Assembly (NCBI GenBank): GCA_030062745.1
Contig: CP099850.1
Span: 3,348,001 to 3,412,000 of the forward strand
Length of the DNA stretch: 64,000 bases
Direction of reading: 5' to 3'
Origin: Capitulum mitella
Lineage: Eukaryota > Arthropoda > Thecostraca > Pollicipedomorpha > Pollicipedidae
Under the pieces are notes generated by a model, which saw only the letters and a list, made by a program, of their open reading frames with translations, ran no database searches and had not been told where the DNA came from. Both the position numbers and the translations under genes were made by a program. Positions 22,901 to 36,500 of this stretch are shown here, in pieces (the first letter of the stretch is position 1; every line of letters begins with the position of its first letter).

Positions 22901-25900
22901 AGGTGGCTCGTCACGTGTGGTCCGTCTGGCGGCGGCGGCGACGCCATGTGCTCCTCTCCTGCCGGGGGAGCCGCCGTTGGAGCCGGGACGCCGCGGAGGG
23001 TGCCGGCCCGCCGGCACGGTCGGCAGTCGGCAGCCGTTCGTCCGCCATGACCCGACGTGTCAGGCGCGTGACGGCGTCCCCTCCGCCGGGCTGGCCGTCC
23101 GGGACCGAGCCCGTCGGGCCGCTGAGGGCGGACTGCTCCCGGGCAGAGTGTGAGATCAGCCGACAGTCCTGACGCCGAGCCGTGAAAGCCAGCCGACCGC
23201 CTGACGTGAAGCGTGAAAAGTTGGCGCCCGTGCGAACTTGAAACGTGTGAATGAAGATCAGCAAATAATCGGGGTTTGAAGCCCAGCTGGCCGATCTGAT
23301 GTGACGGTTAGCGGGCCTTCTCGTCAAGAAGCTCAACTGACAGCCTTGTTACGGAGAGCAGCTGACCGTATCGGTGTGAAGCCCAGCTGCTCGTCTTCGT
23401 ATGAAGCTCAGCTGACCGTTCCAGTGCGAAGCTCAGCTGACCGTCTCGATATGAAACCCAGCTCAATGTGAAACACCGTCTCAATGTGAAGCTCAGCTGA
23501 CCGTCTCGTGTGGAGCTCAGCTGACCGTCCTGATCTGAAGCCCAGCTGACCGTTCCATTGTGAAGCTCAGCTGACCGTCTCAGCGCAAAATTAAGCTGGC
23601 CGCCTGGACGTGAAGCTTGAGAGGCCGTCTCGGCGTAAAGCTCAGCTGGCCGCCTGGGCGTGAAGCTCAGCTAACCATCTCAATGCAAAGTTTACCAAAC
23701 CGTCCCGGTGTGAAGCTCAGCTGGCCGTCGGGGCGTGAAACTCAGCCGCCTGCCTGCGTGGCGCCGCCGACACGTGGCGCGGCGGCGGCCGAGGTGGCGC
23801 GGCGGGCGCGCGTCCGGCGTCGGCCGGCGGTTTTTGGCGCGCTGCGGTGACCCGGCTGCCAGCGCCGGACAGCCGGGTGTCACCGGCGGCCGCGCGGCGC
23901 CAGCGCCGGCCTGCAGTGTCCCCCGGCGGCCGAGAGCGCGCCCAGCCTCCGGCCCGGCCGAGGAGAGCGGCCAGCAGCGCCTCAGGAGCCGGTGCGTCTG
24001 GGCGGCCCGAGGCGTGGTCGGCCGCGGTGTGGGCGCCGCCGCGGCGAGGTGTTGATAGCTGGTGTTGCGTTTTGTTTCGGTGAATGGTCGTCAGCGCGGC
24101 GCTGGCTCCGTCCGCAAGCTCAGTGAACGGTGTTCGGAGTGTCGCCGCTTTCGTTAACCTTGGAAAAGTATCGTGAGAAGTGTGCCGTCTGGTGTCGGGA
24201 CTTTTTTCGACTGCCGCTGACGCTGCTGCTGAGCCGAGCAGTCTGCTCCGGGTGCCGTTCGACCGGAGGCGGGACCGTCAGTCTCCGCGGGAGGGGGGGG
24301 GGCGATACCGGACACTGTCACCGCCCGCGGGCCTCTCCAGCTCGTCCGACCTCTGGCGCTAACCGTCATCATACGCAGAGCGAGAATTTTGAAAGCGGGT
24401 GGTATCATCATGGTGCGACTAGAAAAGATCAGAACCTCCGAACCCGTAACTCCTCGTAAAAAAAATAGAATTTATTAGAAAATCTGTAAAAAATCCAAAA
24501 AACCGGACACGTGCACTCCTCTGTGTCCATTGGATCCGCGATGGATCGCGACTGACGGAGGCCCGCATCACGCCTGCCGGCTCGGGCCTGCTGTGACGTG
24601 ACGCCGCTGTTGCAGGAGCACGCCCACCAGCTGCACGACGACAAAGGGCCTGAGCGACCACCTGCGACTGCCGATCCAGCGGATCAACGACTACCAGCTG
24701 CTGCTGAAGGTGAGGCCGGCCGAGGCCGCGGCGGACAGCCCGGGGCGGTCAGAAACTGCGGACTCCGGACCGGCCTGCCGGGACGGCGGACGGTGCACCG
24801 GTCCAGGTCCGCTCGGGGGAGGTGACCGGCGGTCTGGTGGTGGGACTGACCGGTCCGGCGCTGGCGCTGGGAGCGGACGCTCAACCGGTGCAGGTCAGGG
24901 CGCCGAGCCAGCTTCCGTCGTCGGCGTACTTTGAGCTGAAAAACGGCGCCAATTGTCGAGCCGTCTGGTGGCGTCGGCTGAGTGTCGACGCTGCGGCTGC
25001 GACCGTTGTCGCCGGTGGGGTGTTGCTGTTCGGAGGCCGTCAGCTGCCAGCCATTTGCAGTCAGCTGATCGGTGACCCTCGTGACGGTCTGTAGATCTGG
25101 CCGTGTCGGAATTAATCCGTTTTGCCGTATTTGTTACGCAGTTCGTGAGGAACGAACCCGAAAGGCGTCGACGAAAAGCCTTGGCACTGTTGTCTGTTTC
25201 TGCTTTCTCGGCCAGTTGGCTTAATTCCTGGTAAACATTCCTACGTTTATGACAACATGGTTTTAGGATGATCGGTGAAGATTACGTCAGATTTCAGTAA
25301 ACGCTAAATTAAATTTGGCACGTTCACCTTACGCCTTTTGGAAGCAGTTGGAAAAATATCGGCTCAGATGTCGCAGTGAAAGAATTTGTAGCGTACCGTG
25401 CGTGAGACTCAGGTGTATTGGTGTCGTCTATGGCGATCAGACAAGCTGGTGCCGCTTGCAACCCGGCAGTTGCAGGGCTATGGTGCCACCTTCGACTTGC
25501 TGGGGAGGGTCATTAAACGCCCCCACCCTTAACTCCAGGACCAACAGACCGCTCAGGGGCGTAGGAACTGGGGGGGGGGGGGTTGGCAGGGGGTAGCTGC
25601 CCCCTTACTTTGGGTAAGATTTAACATTAAACCTTGGATGGCGTTGTGGCGTTGCATGGAAAGAAATGATGTGAAAATCACGTTTACCCTCCCATCCCCA
25701 TAGGGGTTCCGCTGATACTGAAACCGACTACGCTAATATAAACGGCCAATGATAGCTTGCGATTGTATGACCCCATTAAATGTAGTTTTTGTGATTGGGG
25801 TCGCAGATGACGTCATAGATCGAGGTCAATGTCCGAAATTTCAAAAAAATTCAACCTCGCCTAATTTCATCTGCAAAGCGATCGGAGTGAGAACTACACA

Positions 25901-28900
25901 TACTGGCGTGCTTAGATGGTCTAGTTTCCATTTAGACCAAATAATGCCGACGGTCATCCAAGGCCAAGGTCAAGGGCAAATTGGGTTTTTCAGCATGAAG
26001 TTATACAATACATGTTTTTCGGGTCGATTTGGGCAGAAAACTCCACAAAACGCGTTTAAACACCCATACCTGCGCCAGACAGCCTTCAAATAGCTGCCAA
26101 TGCGAACATTGATACAGCACTTGAAAAAAATCGTGACCAATAATGACTTTTGGTGAATTCTGACCTTTCATGACATTCTGACCACATTAATGTGCCCCTG
26201 AACATTCATACGTTCACCAGAAAGCGTTCAAATAGCTGTTACATCGTGTACGTTGCCAACGTGTTTGAAAAATTACGATTCTAAAATTCGACCTATTATG
26301 ACCTTGGGTGAGGATATGGATAGTCTATATTGACCTTTCGTGACACTGATCACACTAACATACTAATAAATGTTCATACGTGCACTAGAAAGTCTTAAAA
26401 TGGTTGCCACAACGCGGACATTGACAGCGTATTTGAAGAAATCGTGCTTGTAAAATTTGACCCAAAGTGGGTCTGTCATGTCAGAGGTCAGTGCAGACTC
26501 ATGGGCAGTCTGCATTGACCTCTCATCACAACATGGCTTGTACTTCAAATTCCCGACATCTTGTCGTCTGAGAATCGCGTATCGACGAAGATGAAGCAAA
26601 GTCGAAGAAACGGCAAAGTCGTAGAACATGGTTGACCTCATGACGTCATTTTGACGCAACGTTTGATGACCTCAACCAATTATGTTTTCCAAAATGTGCA
26701 GAATTGATATACCAGGAGGCTGCTGAGAGTACAAGGCTACTGAGTAGCCTCGTACAAGGGCAAAAGGCTACTGGGCATATGACGCGACGCAGCCGCGCCA
26801 AACCAAAGCTGCAGCCCAACAAAAATCTTGGAGCGTTTAACACCCCCACCCCCCCCCCGCAATTGACGGGGTAATATTTCGAACGTATATCGGGGTTTGG
26901 CTTGACGTGTACAGTTATGCAAAACAAAATTTGTATGAACTGTTCTCAGGACCTTAAAGATGTACCCATCGAAAGGGTATCTGGTTTACCCATCGCGAAA
27001 GAGTATCTGGTTTAAATCCGCCACAAAGTTGGCTAATTGTGTCATATCATTGCCTCTTGTCGTCAGGATCTGGTGCATCTCTCGGCCAGCCTGAAGGAAG
27101 ATTACAGTGACCTGCAGAGGGCTTTGGAGTTCATCACCAGCGTCCCGCAAAGAGCACACGACCTCAAGTACATCAACAGCATCGAGGGTTTCCGCGGCAA
27201 CATCCACCGACTGGGCCGTCTCATCCTGCACGTCAGTACCGACTGAACTTAGCGTGGGGGTCCTATTGAACGTGTGATGTACAGCACGTGTTCTGATTGA
27301 ACGGATGTGTTCCTACACGTGAGGTGCCGATTAGACGGCGGATTTTTTGAATGCGTGTACAACGAGCTGAGTTGAAATTCTTAACAGTGGCACATGAGGG
27401 GGGATGTACATCGCGGCGGTTTTCCGTCTTGAGAACATAAAATGCTATTTTTTCTATAAAATAAATGCATTAAGAGTAGCCCTACAACAATCAAACGCTA
27501 AAAAATGTCATTAATATTCCACAGCACTGAGGTCGGATTTTTTTGTGTAATGCACAGCACGTTCCTGGGCTAGTTTCGTATGTTTTTTTTATTTATTTGA
27601 TCAATTTTAGTTCCGTTTTTTATTTAGAGATTTAAATGTTTCAATATTTTAACCGTCACGAACGTTCCGACTGGGTCCACCCATGGTGTTCAGACTGGCT
27701 GGACAGTCTTGACTGATTAGGTCGGTCAGACTGACTGGGCAGACTAAGTTTGCTCAGACTGACCGGGTCGGTCAGATTTGGCCAAACCTGACTGGACCCC
27801 GGTACGGGACGTTTGGTGCACGTTTGTACGTTTGGTGCATCCCGACTCTGTCGTTGTTGCAGTGCCAGGCGGTTACCTCTGACGCGACCCGAATGGCGCG
27901 CGCCAGGTCAGGGTGGCCGAAAATTGGGTCCTCTGGGAGATATTTGCTTTGAAAACATTAGTGCCTGTCGAGCGTGTCAAGGTATATTAAGACGCACGAC
28001 GCCGGCTAAACTGGGCACTGGAAAACGTAAACAGTCGGCGGCGTGTGCCCCTGGGCCGACTGGGCGCAGGAATCGCGGCAGCGCGCGCACGTTTAAACGT
28101 TGGCGCGTGCCGATGTCTTATAATGTGGTGGTGTCTTGCAGCTGGAAGTGATATCAGACTCAGCTGAAAAAGGAACTCCCGCGTATTTGGCGGAGATTTC
28201 GGGACGTTGTCATTTTTATAACATGTGGCGACGTAACGACGTAAAAAGATAGTAAAAACAATGAAAAGGAAAGGAATAAAAGTTCCGGAAAATAAAACAA
28301 AGCGCAGGGTTCTAGGCAGGGCGGGTTTTGCGCTTTTTCAGCGTATAAGTTTAATCTCTCCGGGAGAGCGGAAATGGCCATCTCTCTCCGACTGCGAGAA
28401 AAAGCCACCTCCCACTTTCTTCTGATTATATTTCAAGCGACCTTTGAGTTGAAATTAGGATCGCGTTGTCAGAACCCAACATGTGATGATCAGTGGCCTT
28501 AAGCAGTGGTCCCGGTCAGACCCCACCCTCCTCTGATCGGCTGTGACCTTGTGCACTGCTCTCGGTCAGACTCCATCCTCCTCCGATCAGCCGCGACCTT
28601 GTGCAGTGCTCTCGGTCAAGCTGTCACCTTGTGCGGTGATCTCGGTCAGACCCACAGCTGCCTCTGATCAGCCAGGCGGCGGCGTCGGGCGGCTGTCCAT
28701 TAGCCGGGCTGGCCCCCCGGTTCTGATGACGGACCGCTGGTTCAAGTGATAGCCTCTGGCTCCGGTGATGGCTGGTCGCTCCGGTGATGGTTGGCTCCGG
28801 CGACGGCTGGCTCCAGGTGATGACCGCTGGCTTCGATGACGGTCGCCGGCTCCGTTGATGACCGCCGGCTCCGGTGACGGTCGTCGGCTCCGGCGATCGG

Positions 28901-31900
28901 CCGGGCTGGAGTCGTATCAAAACAAACCTTTCCCGGCGGCCCGGCTGGCAGGGCGGCCTCCCTGGCATGTGGCCGCGCCGGGGCGGCGGTCCCGGCGGCG
29001 GCGGCGGCGCCCGGATGGCACCGTATTTATAGCCGCCGGCGGGGACCCGGTCTCGGCCGGAGCCGCGGCCGCTCCGGAGCGGAGACCGTGTCCGCGCTCT
29101 GACCGACAGCTGTGATTTCAGAGGTATCCTGCTTAAGACTAAGATGGCCCAGGAGAGCATTTAACAACTTCTTGAAGAAGTAACTACGTACATCGTTTGG
29201 GATTTTGTCACTATTAGAAGAGTATCTATGTTATTCCCATCGGCTGTAGCGCGACTCTCAGCCGTCGTTGTTGTTTTCCACTTGTGTTCAATTCATTTTC
29301 TCAGCGACGATCCATTGCACTTTGATAGTCTTGTAGTGGTGACAATATTGCCCGATGCCCACGATACAGCGACTTGTCGGTCCTTCCGTGCGCGCGACTA
29401 TGAGGCGGCGCCCTGTTGACTTCCTCCGACTGAGAGCCATTAGTCGCGACTCGGAGTCGGTCCCCTCTGGATCAGCACGTCCCTGCCGGCGGACAGGGGG
29501 CCGGACCGAACCTGCAGCCGGGCGCAGCCGCTCTCTGCCGGGTCTGAGCCGGACCACCCCGAGCCGGGCCGCCGCCGGCCGTTCGCCGGACCGTCTCCGC
29601 CGCTCCGTAGGGGTTTCGTCGGCAGTGGCCCTCGGTTTTGGTTCCCGTCGCCACGAGACGGCACACTTTCTTGTGCCGAGAGTCGTCTGCGCCGCACATT
29701 GAGGCTGGCCAGCCAGACCGCCGGTGTATCATAGTGCCAGCGATCCTTACTGACGGTCAGCTTTATTTCCTAGTCGTGCGTAAAATTTTCCGGGTTGAAA
29801 GAATGACAGTGATGTCGTTTCAAAAGTTGGCTTGCCAGTTCACGACCCATGCGCGTGTTACTCCCAGCCTGGAACATTACATTGACGATGGCAAATTGGA
29901 ATGAGCCGGGCACGCTGACTGGAAGTAATGGCACTCGGCGAGATGAGGGACGAAAACAGATTGCAGTTATTACCGGCGCCCCCCGGCGTCGCCCGGCGGC
30001 CCTGTGGCGCGCTGCCAGGCCACTATTTATCCTGCCGTTTTGTCCGGACGGCCGCCGTCGTCGGCTGGAGGGGGGGGGGGGGCCTGGGGTCGGTGCCACT
30101 GTTCGGCGGAACGCGTTCACCTTGAACTAATACTCCCGTGTTAGAGGTGTCTGCTTGTGGGATTTACGCTCCGCTGTGCGGATTAAGGGGTAGTCCGGTA
30201 TAGAGCCGTTCTGACGTCATCCGAATTTTGGTTGGCGTCACCGGTTACGCCGTATGAATTTCCCGACATAACGCAACGAGACTCACGTACTCGGTTCATT
30301 AACGCGGTCTCTCCCATGTGGCAGGCCGAAAGGAAACCGGGATGATCACATCTTTTTCCTATTCCCTTTTTTAGAATTAACTGCTCGTTTAGTTTTTTTT
30401 TTAAGCGCATTCCTAAGCCAATGGCGTGTGGATGTCTACGTCACGGCACTAGTGATGTACTCTCACACGTGCTTCCCAGGACTGGTTCACGGAGACTGAG
30501 GGTGACGGCAACGCCAAGCAGCGCTACCTGTTCCTGTTCAAGTCGTGCGTGCTCATCAGCAAGCCGCGCAAAGTCGGCGACGCCAAGTCGGTGTTCCAGC
30601 TGAAGGACATTGTTCGGGTGAGTGTCGCCCCCCCCCCCCTCTCCTCCGGTCCGGACCTCCCGGCATTTTCTGCTGTTCTGACGCAGAACGGTGTGCGGTC
30701 TCGTCTGGTGTTCGTGGCGATGATGAGGGCGAGGAGAGGCTGCAAACGAGCTGCAGTGGTGCTGCGTTACGCAAAATGTCACCTTTGCTATGAGTAACTG
30801 GGACTAGGGGAGGACATCTCTGGAACCTGAGAGTCGTGCACTGGCGGGGGGGGCATGCTAAGGTGTGATGTCAATGCCAAGGAGTGTCTGGCGCAAAGGA
30901 GTGAGGTAGCGGGGATGTCCGGTGCCGCATGCGAGGTGCCGGTCACAGATCGGCGGTCCGGTTCCAGTTGGCCGCCACCAATTTCGCCGACGAGGGCGAG
31001 GAGTGCAGCTTCACGTTCCATCTCAAGTCGGGCGACACCGCCCCCTACCCCATCCGACTCGAGGCTAAGACTGCGCAGGTGAAGGAGGCCTGGCTGGCGC
31101 AGCTGCAGCAGCTCGTGGACGAGAGCGGTACGTGTCCCCGACGCTGACGCGATTTCATTTCGAAAATTCAGCTGATACATTGTTTGAACTGAAGAGATAT
31201 TTTGTTGCTCATGTCTGTTGGTGCTATTGCTGAACTACTTACTACTGTTACTTACTTGCTATTGTTGCATCACTTAAATTACGTGTATTTTATGAAAAGC
31301 CACCCTCATTCATTAAGTGCGGATTTTCAAGAGGGCTGCCCACTTGGCATCTCGCAAGGCTTGACGTATTCGTTCCTTTAATGCTAATGTCGCCTGTAGT
31401 CTGATGTGGGCAGCGTCAGCCGCCGTGTAAAAGCCGATAAGGAAGGTGACACTGTACAGATTACGTAATGCCACTGCTACACGTGTTGAAGAGCTCTGTT
31501 ATCATCGCCTGACCTGTCGCTTTATTTCGATGGAGAACGGTGGTCGGCATCGTCGGCCGTTCCCCGCATTTCTACTTGCCGACGCCACCGCTTGGTGAGC
31601 GTGGGATTCCGGAAATGCTAGAGCACAGTGATCGGGTTGGATTTGTGCTCCACTAAATTAGTGGTGAGCAGCTGCAATCCGAGCGACATGAGTTTTTGAG
31701 TCCTTGAGACCGTGTCGTCCTGATCGCACGTGTTTGGCGATGAACGCGGTAGCCTGGAGGCAGTCCGAGGTCCTCACGGTCATGCCCCGCCCCCGCCCGC
31801 AGCCCAGCTGCCGGAGCTGCCGGAGCCGTCCGAGGAGGAGTTCAGCGTGGTGCCGACGAGCTCCGAGCTAGGCGACGACGAGGACGAGTTTGTGACGGCG

Positions 31901-33494
31901 CCGGCCGGCGACGGTCCGTCCTCGCTGGCCGCCGAGACCGTGACTGAGGACGAACGGACGGAGAGCGCCACCACACCGCGGCCCAGCCTCACCGGCCAGA
32001 GCCCGCGGCCCAGTCTCACCGGCCAGAAACCCACCCCGCCGGCCAGCGTCAGCGAGGAGAAGCCGACTAAGCGGGCCAGCGTCGGCGAGGGGAAGCCGGC
32101 TAAGCGGGTGAGCATCAGCGAGGACAAGCCGACTCCGCGAGAGAGCATCAGCGAAGAGAAGCCGACTCCGCGAGAGGGCATCAGCGAGGAGAAGCCGGTC
32201 GCTCAGCGCAAATTAAGCGAGCAGAAGACCGCAGCTCGACGTCCGAGCGCCAGCGAGAGGAAGCCGAGCGTTCCCTCCGCGGCCGGCGAGAGGAAGCCGA
32301 GCGTTCCCTCCGCGGGCGGCGAGAGGAAGCCGAGCGTTCCCTCCGCGGGCGGCGAGAGGAAGCCGAGCGTTCCCTCCGCGGCCGGCGAGAGGAAGCCGAG
32401 CGTTCCCTCCGCGGGCGGCGAGAGGAAGCCGAGCGTTCCCTCCGCGGGCGGCGAGAGGAAGCCGAGCGTTCCGCCGAAGGGAGGCGAGCGGAAGCCGAGC
32501 GTTCCGTCAAAGGGAGGCGAGCAGAAACCGAAGCCGGCCCCGAGACCGGCGGCAGCTGAACCGGAGACGGAGGCGGCGGTGAAGCACGCGGCCGAGCCGG
32601 CCGCCGCCGGTCCGGCCAAGAGGATCCGCACGGCGGGGAAGACGGCCGACCAGACGGACGCGGTCCGACCGTCCGCCATGGAGGACCCGGGTGAGTCGGC
32701 GGTGACGCGCAGGGAGGGCGGAATCGCTCCCGCGATCGTGGTGTCCCGAGGGGTGGCTGACTCGTGGACAGTTCTGAATGGCCCGTCGTCAGCCGCTTCC
32801 CAGAACAGTTTGACGTGTGAGACAGGTAAAGCGTGACGAGTTCTCGCGCTGTTGGTGCACGAGTAACATCTGATCAGGGTCCAAAAGTTGCATCTGTGAT
32901 TTCAGTACTATAGTCGGCGTTCTCTGAATGCATATATGACATGACTGATTAGACTGTTTTTGCCTCTTCGTAACGTCGTCTGTCTGTCACCATGGTTCGA
33001 TGCTTCAAAGAATAGCTAGAGCTATCTGCTTTGGTCTCAGATGCGTTTGGGTGTTCACGGCATATTTTGACGTCGCGTCTTCTGCTTCCAGAAAACAAAC
33101 CGAAGTTCACGGAGATGATCAAGGGTGTCCACTGCGAATGTGAGTACCTCAGATTTTCAATGTCGCGGCAATATGACGGCGCCCCCTTTCTGTCCCCAAT
33201 GGTCTGACACTGGGCTCGGGACCAGGCATTTGGTAAACATCAGTGGTTGCACATCTGTTTCCTGCTGTCTATATTGGCATGGAGTCCAGAGCCGATGTAT
33301 TTACGCTTGGAAGACCTGCGATGAATTCCTCGCCCCTATCCGACCATCCGGCTTTTATCTGCGACCTTGAACCTGGCGACCGAAGCGGCGCCGTGCTCGC
33401 GCCGTTCGCCGCCGGCGGCGCGCGACCGGGCGGCGTCGCTCCGTCGCCAGCGCCATCTGTCACGCCGTCAGGCCGCGGCGGCCGGACGGCCAGC

Positions 33495-33527
<33 letters not shown>

Positions 33528-36500
33528 GACGCTGGCCTTGGCCGCCGCCACGGCTCGGCGCCGCTCCAGGCGACTCCGTTTGGACGGCCGGCTGCCGGGG
33601 GCGGCCCGGCCGGAAATAGAGCCGCCGGCGGCCGGCCGCGCGCCCTCCCGCGCCCGTAATTTGCCGCCGGCGCCGCGCTGAATGAGCGCCGCGCGCCGCC
33701 CTTCGCTGGAAAGGGGGTCTCAAATCTTTGGCGTTGGCCGAGGGTGGTGGTGGTCGGAAAGCGGGACGGATGATCTCAAAGACGGGGTCTGTGTGAAGTT
33801 TCAATCCATCACATGATGGTATGCAGAGGGATTCCACGGGGCATGGATGTGGGTCAAGGATAATATGACTGAGTTTTGGGACATATTTGGAGGTTTTCGA
33901 CGGATGCGAGGCCATGAGAGATGTTTGAAAGACTAGGAATGGTCGCTGTGCTGGTGCACTGTTAATCCTCGAGCGCAGACGCTGATGGGGCGACTCCTGA
34001 TCGTGCTGGGACGGACAGGAAAGGTGGAGAAAACATCATCCGAGGAGCATTGATGTTCACGCTTTATCCACGCTGTTATTCACCCAAAGCTCAGAGGCGT
34101 GGTTAAAGGTCGCGCCGAGATAACAGAGATAGTGCTGTTAATAATCTGCTTCAGAGAGGCATGCTGTTTTTTCTCATGACTTCTGTACCTGGTGCAGATG
34201 ACATTAAAAAAACTGGCATCATGGACGGGGTTTCCGTCCGAACTCCTAATTCCGAATAAACTAATTCCGTATAAATGGAAATTAAACCGCCCTCCATGGA
34301 AATGTTGAATATTTATAGAGGTGCATTAATGTCATGGTGACAGAGCTGTAGCTGGTGAGCGACTAAATGCCAGTCAGTCGCCGGCCACGCCCAACCCCGG
34401 CTCGGCTGGCACCAGGGTTGGAAATTTGGTTTTTGTTCTTGGTGTCGGAGTAAAGTTTTTGTTTTGAAGCACAAAATTTTGCAAAGAATAATACTGGTTT
34501 AACCTAGCGGTCTTGGTTAAGCCGGTTATGGCATACCTGCTTCTTACTGAATGGAGACAATCATTTGCTCGCAAAGCTAGAAATTTGTCAACGTGGTTAT
34601 AAAGTAACTTTTGATGGAGGCGCGATATGAAACCTTTGGATTGTGGTATGCTTTTGGAACACATATTTTCTGGTGTTCTTCAATGCCCCAAAAAAAAACA
34701 CCTTTTCCGGCTTTGGCTGGCACCATTGCCCTGGGGCGGGTCAAGGTCGTGACCTTGCGCGGTCCGCTCAATACACTACACTCGGGGATCCCGTCTACTG
34801 AAGAAATAAGGGTGGGGAGAGCGAATAATGCGATGGGGCGATGAATCTGACGTCAACAGCTGGCAACGCTATCCATAGTCACTTACCAAGTCGATATTGA
34901 CCTGACCTCATTCCTTCATGAGACGGGGAGTGGGCCGTGTTCCAGTGCTTGGAGTGGCCTAGCCCTACGTAGCCTGGTTTCTCACTCCACGGCCGCTGAG
35001 TGGGCTTCGTTCTATAGCCGGTAAGCGGGCTGCATTCCAGTGCCGGACATGATCTGACCTGACCTGATCTGACCTGACCTCTCCACAGCGGGTGAGTGGG
35101 CCGTGTCCCAGTTCCGGGTATGACCCGACCCGACCTAATCTGACCTGACCTGACTTTATCCGCCCCTGTCGGCGAGCGGGCCGTGCTTCATTGCTGGCTG
35201 TGACCTGGCCTGACCTGACCTGGCATCTCCACGGCGGGTGAGGGGGCCGTATTCCAGTGCCGGGTATGACATGACCTGACCTGACCTCTCCACAGCCGGC
35301 GAGCGGGCCATGTTCCAGTGCCGGGTGCAGGCTGACCCGCCGGCGGTGGTCACGTGGCTGCGCGATAACCGTCCGCTGGACGACTCGCTGGCGGACCGGG
35401 TCATGATCAGCTCCGACCAGGACCGTCACACGCTGAAGCTGCTCAATTGCGTCGCCGCCGACAGCGGCCTGTACTGCGCGCGCGCCGCCAACATCTGCGG
35501 CGTCACCGTCTGCTCGGCCCAGCTGGAGGTCCAGGAAGGTGGGTGCCACTGGAGTCGCGGTCCTGCCTCGCAGGGGGCGGCGGTGGCTGACCGCCTCGGC
35601 AGCGGTGGAATTTTCTGTTAACGACGCCAGCAACTATTAGGGTAATTCCGGCTGCGCCGTTACAAACAGGCTTTCTTGCGAAGCATAGACAGGTTCAGGT
35701 CTTGCTTTATAAGGCGCGGGAATTTGCAGTTTTGATGAAGTGCTCGGACTGCTGAGATTTTAAGCAGGGCATGACGTCTTCTGTCGAAGTCGAGCGACGT
35801 CACCGGGATGACGTCATGCCCCAAAATAGCCAGGAATGTTTCGATGTTCCGTGCTGCTAATAGCCCGTAGCTCAAGGAAAGAAAGTGAGAAGAACGTAAT
35901 GACTTGAAAAATACCGGGATGTTTTAACGGAAGTAAGTTTTTAAGGGCCCAAAATTACATAGATCAGGCCAATGTTTTCTTCCAGTTCCTAAAGCATTAC
36001 TGCGCTGAGAACCGCTCGTCCAGAAAATGCTTCGGCTCAGTAAATTAAACTTGTGTTTTGCCTCTCGACTCTGAAAGGCTCGCGCGTTTTCCCCATTACC
36101 TTTGCGATTCCTGCATTGAGAGTTCTGAGCCGTTGCAATCTCTTAAGCCGCTGGCTGGCGTGAAGCCATCGGATGACGCCGAACAGGCCATTACCGTTTT
36201 GGCTGCACCGCTGCCTGCCACCACGGTAACGGATGGACGGCGTTTCTAGTGTAGTCAGCCGGGCGACCGGCGCGACGTCGCCATCAGACCAGTCTCCGAC
36301 TGGAGGTGACGGGGTTCGCTGAAAGGCTGAGCTGGTTACCACTCTGTGAACCCGTCCGCGCCCCCCCCCCCCGTCCCCCTCCCCACCGCCCACAGCTGAC
36401 CCGCAACTACCAGCGCTGCGGGCGATGCCAACCGCAACAACGACAGCCGGCCACCGGTTAGATCGGTCCCGGGCCCACGTACTCCCCCCCCCCCTGTCTG

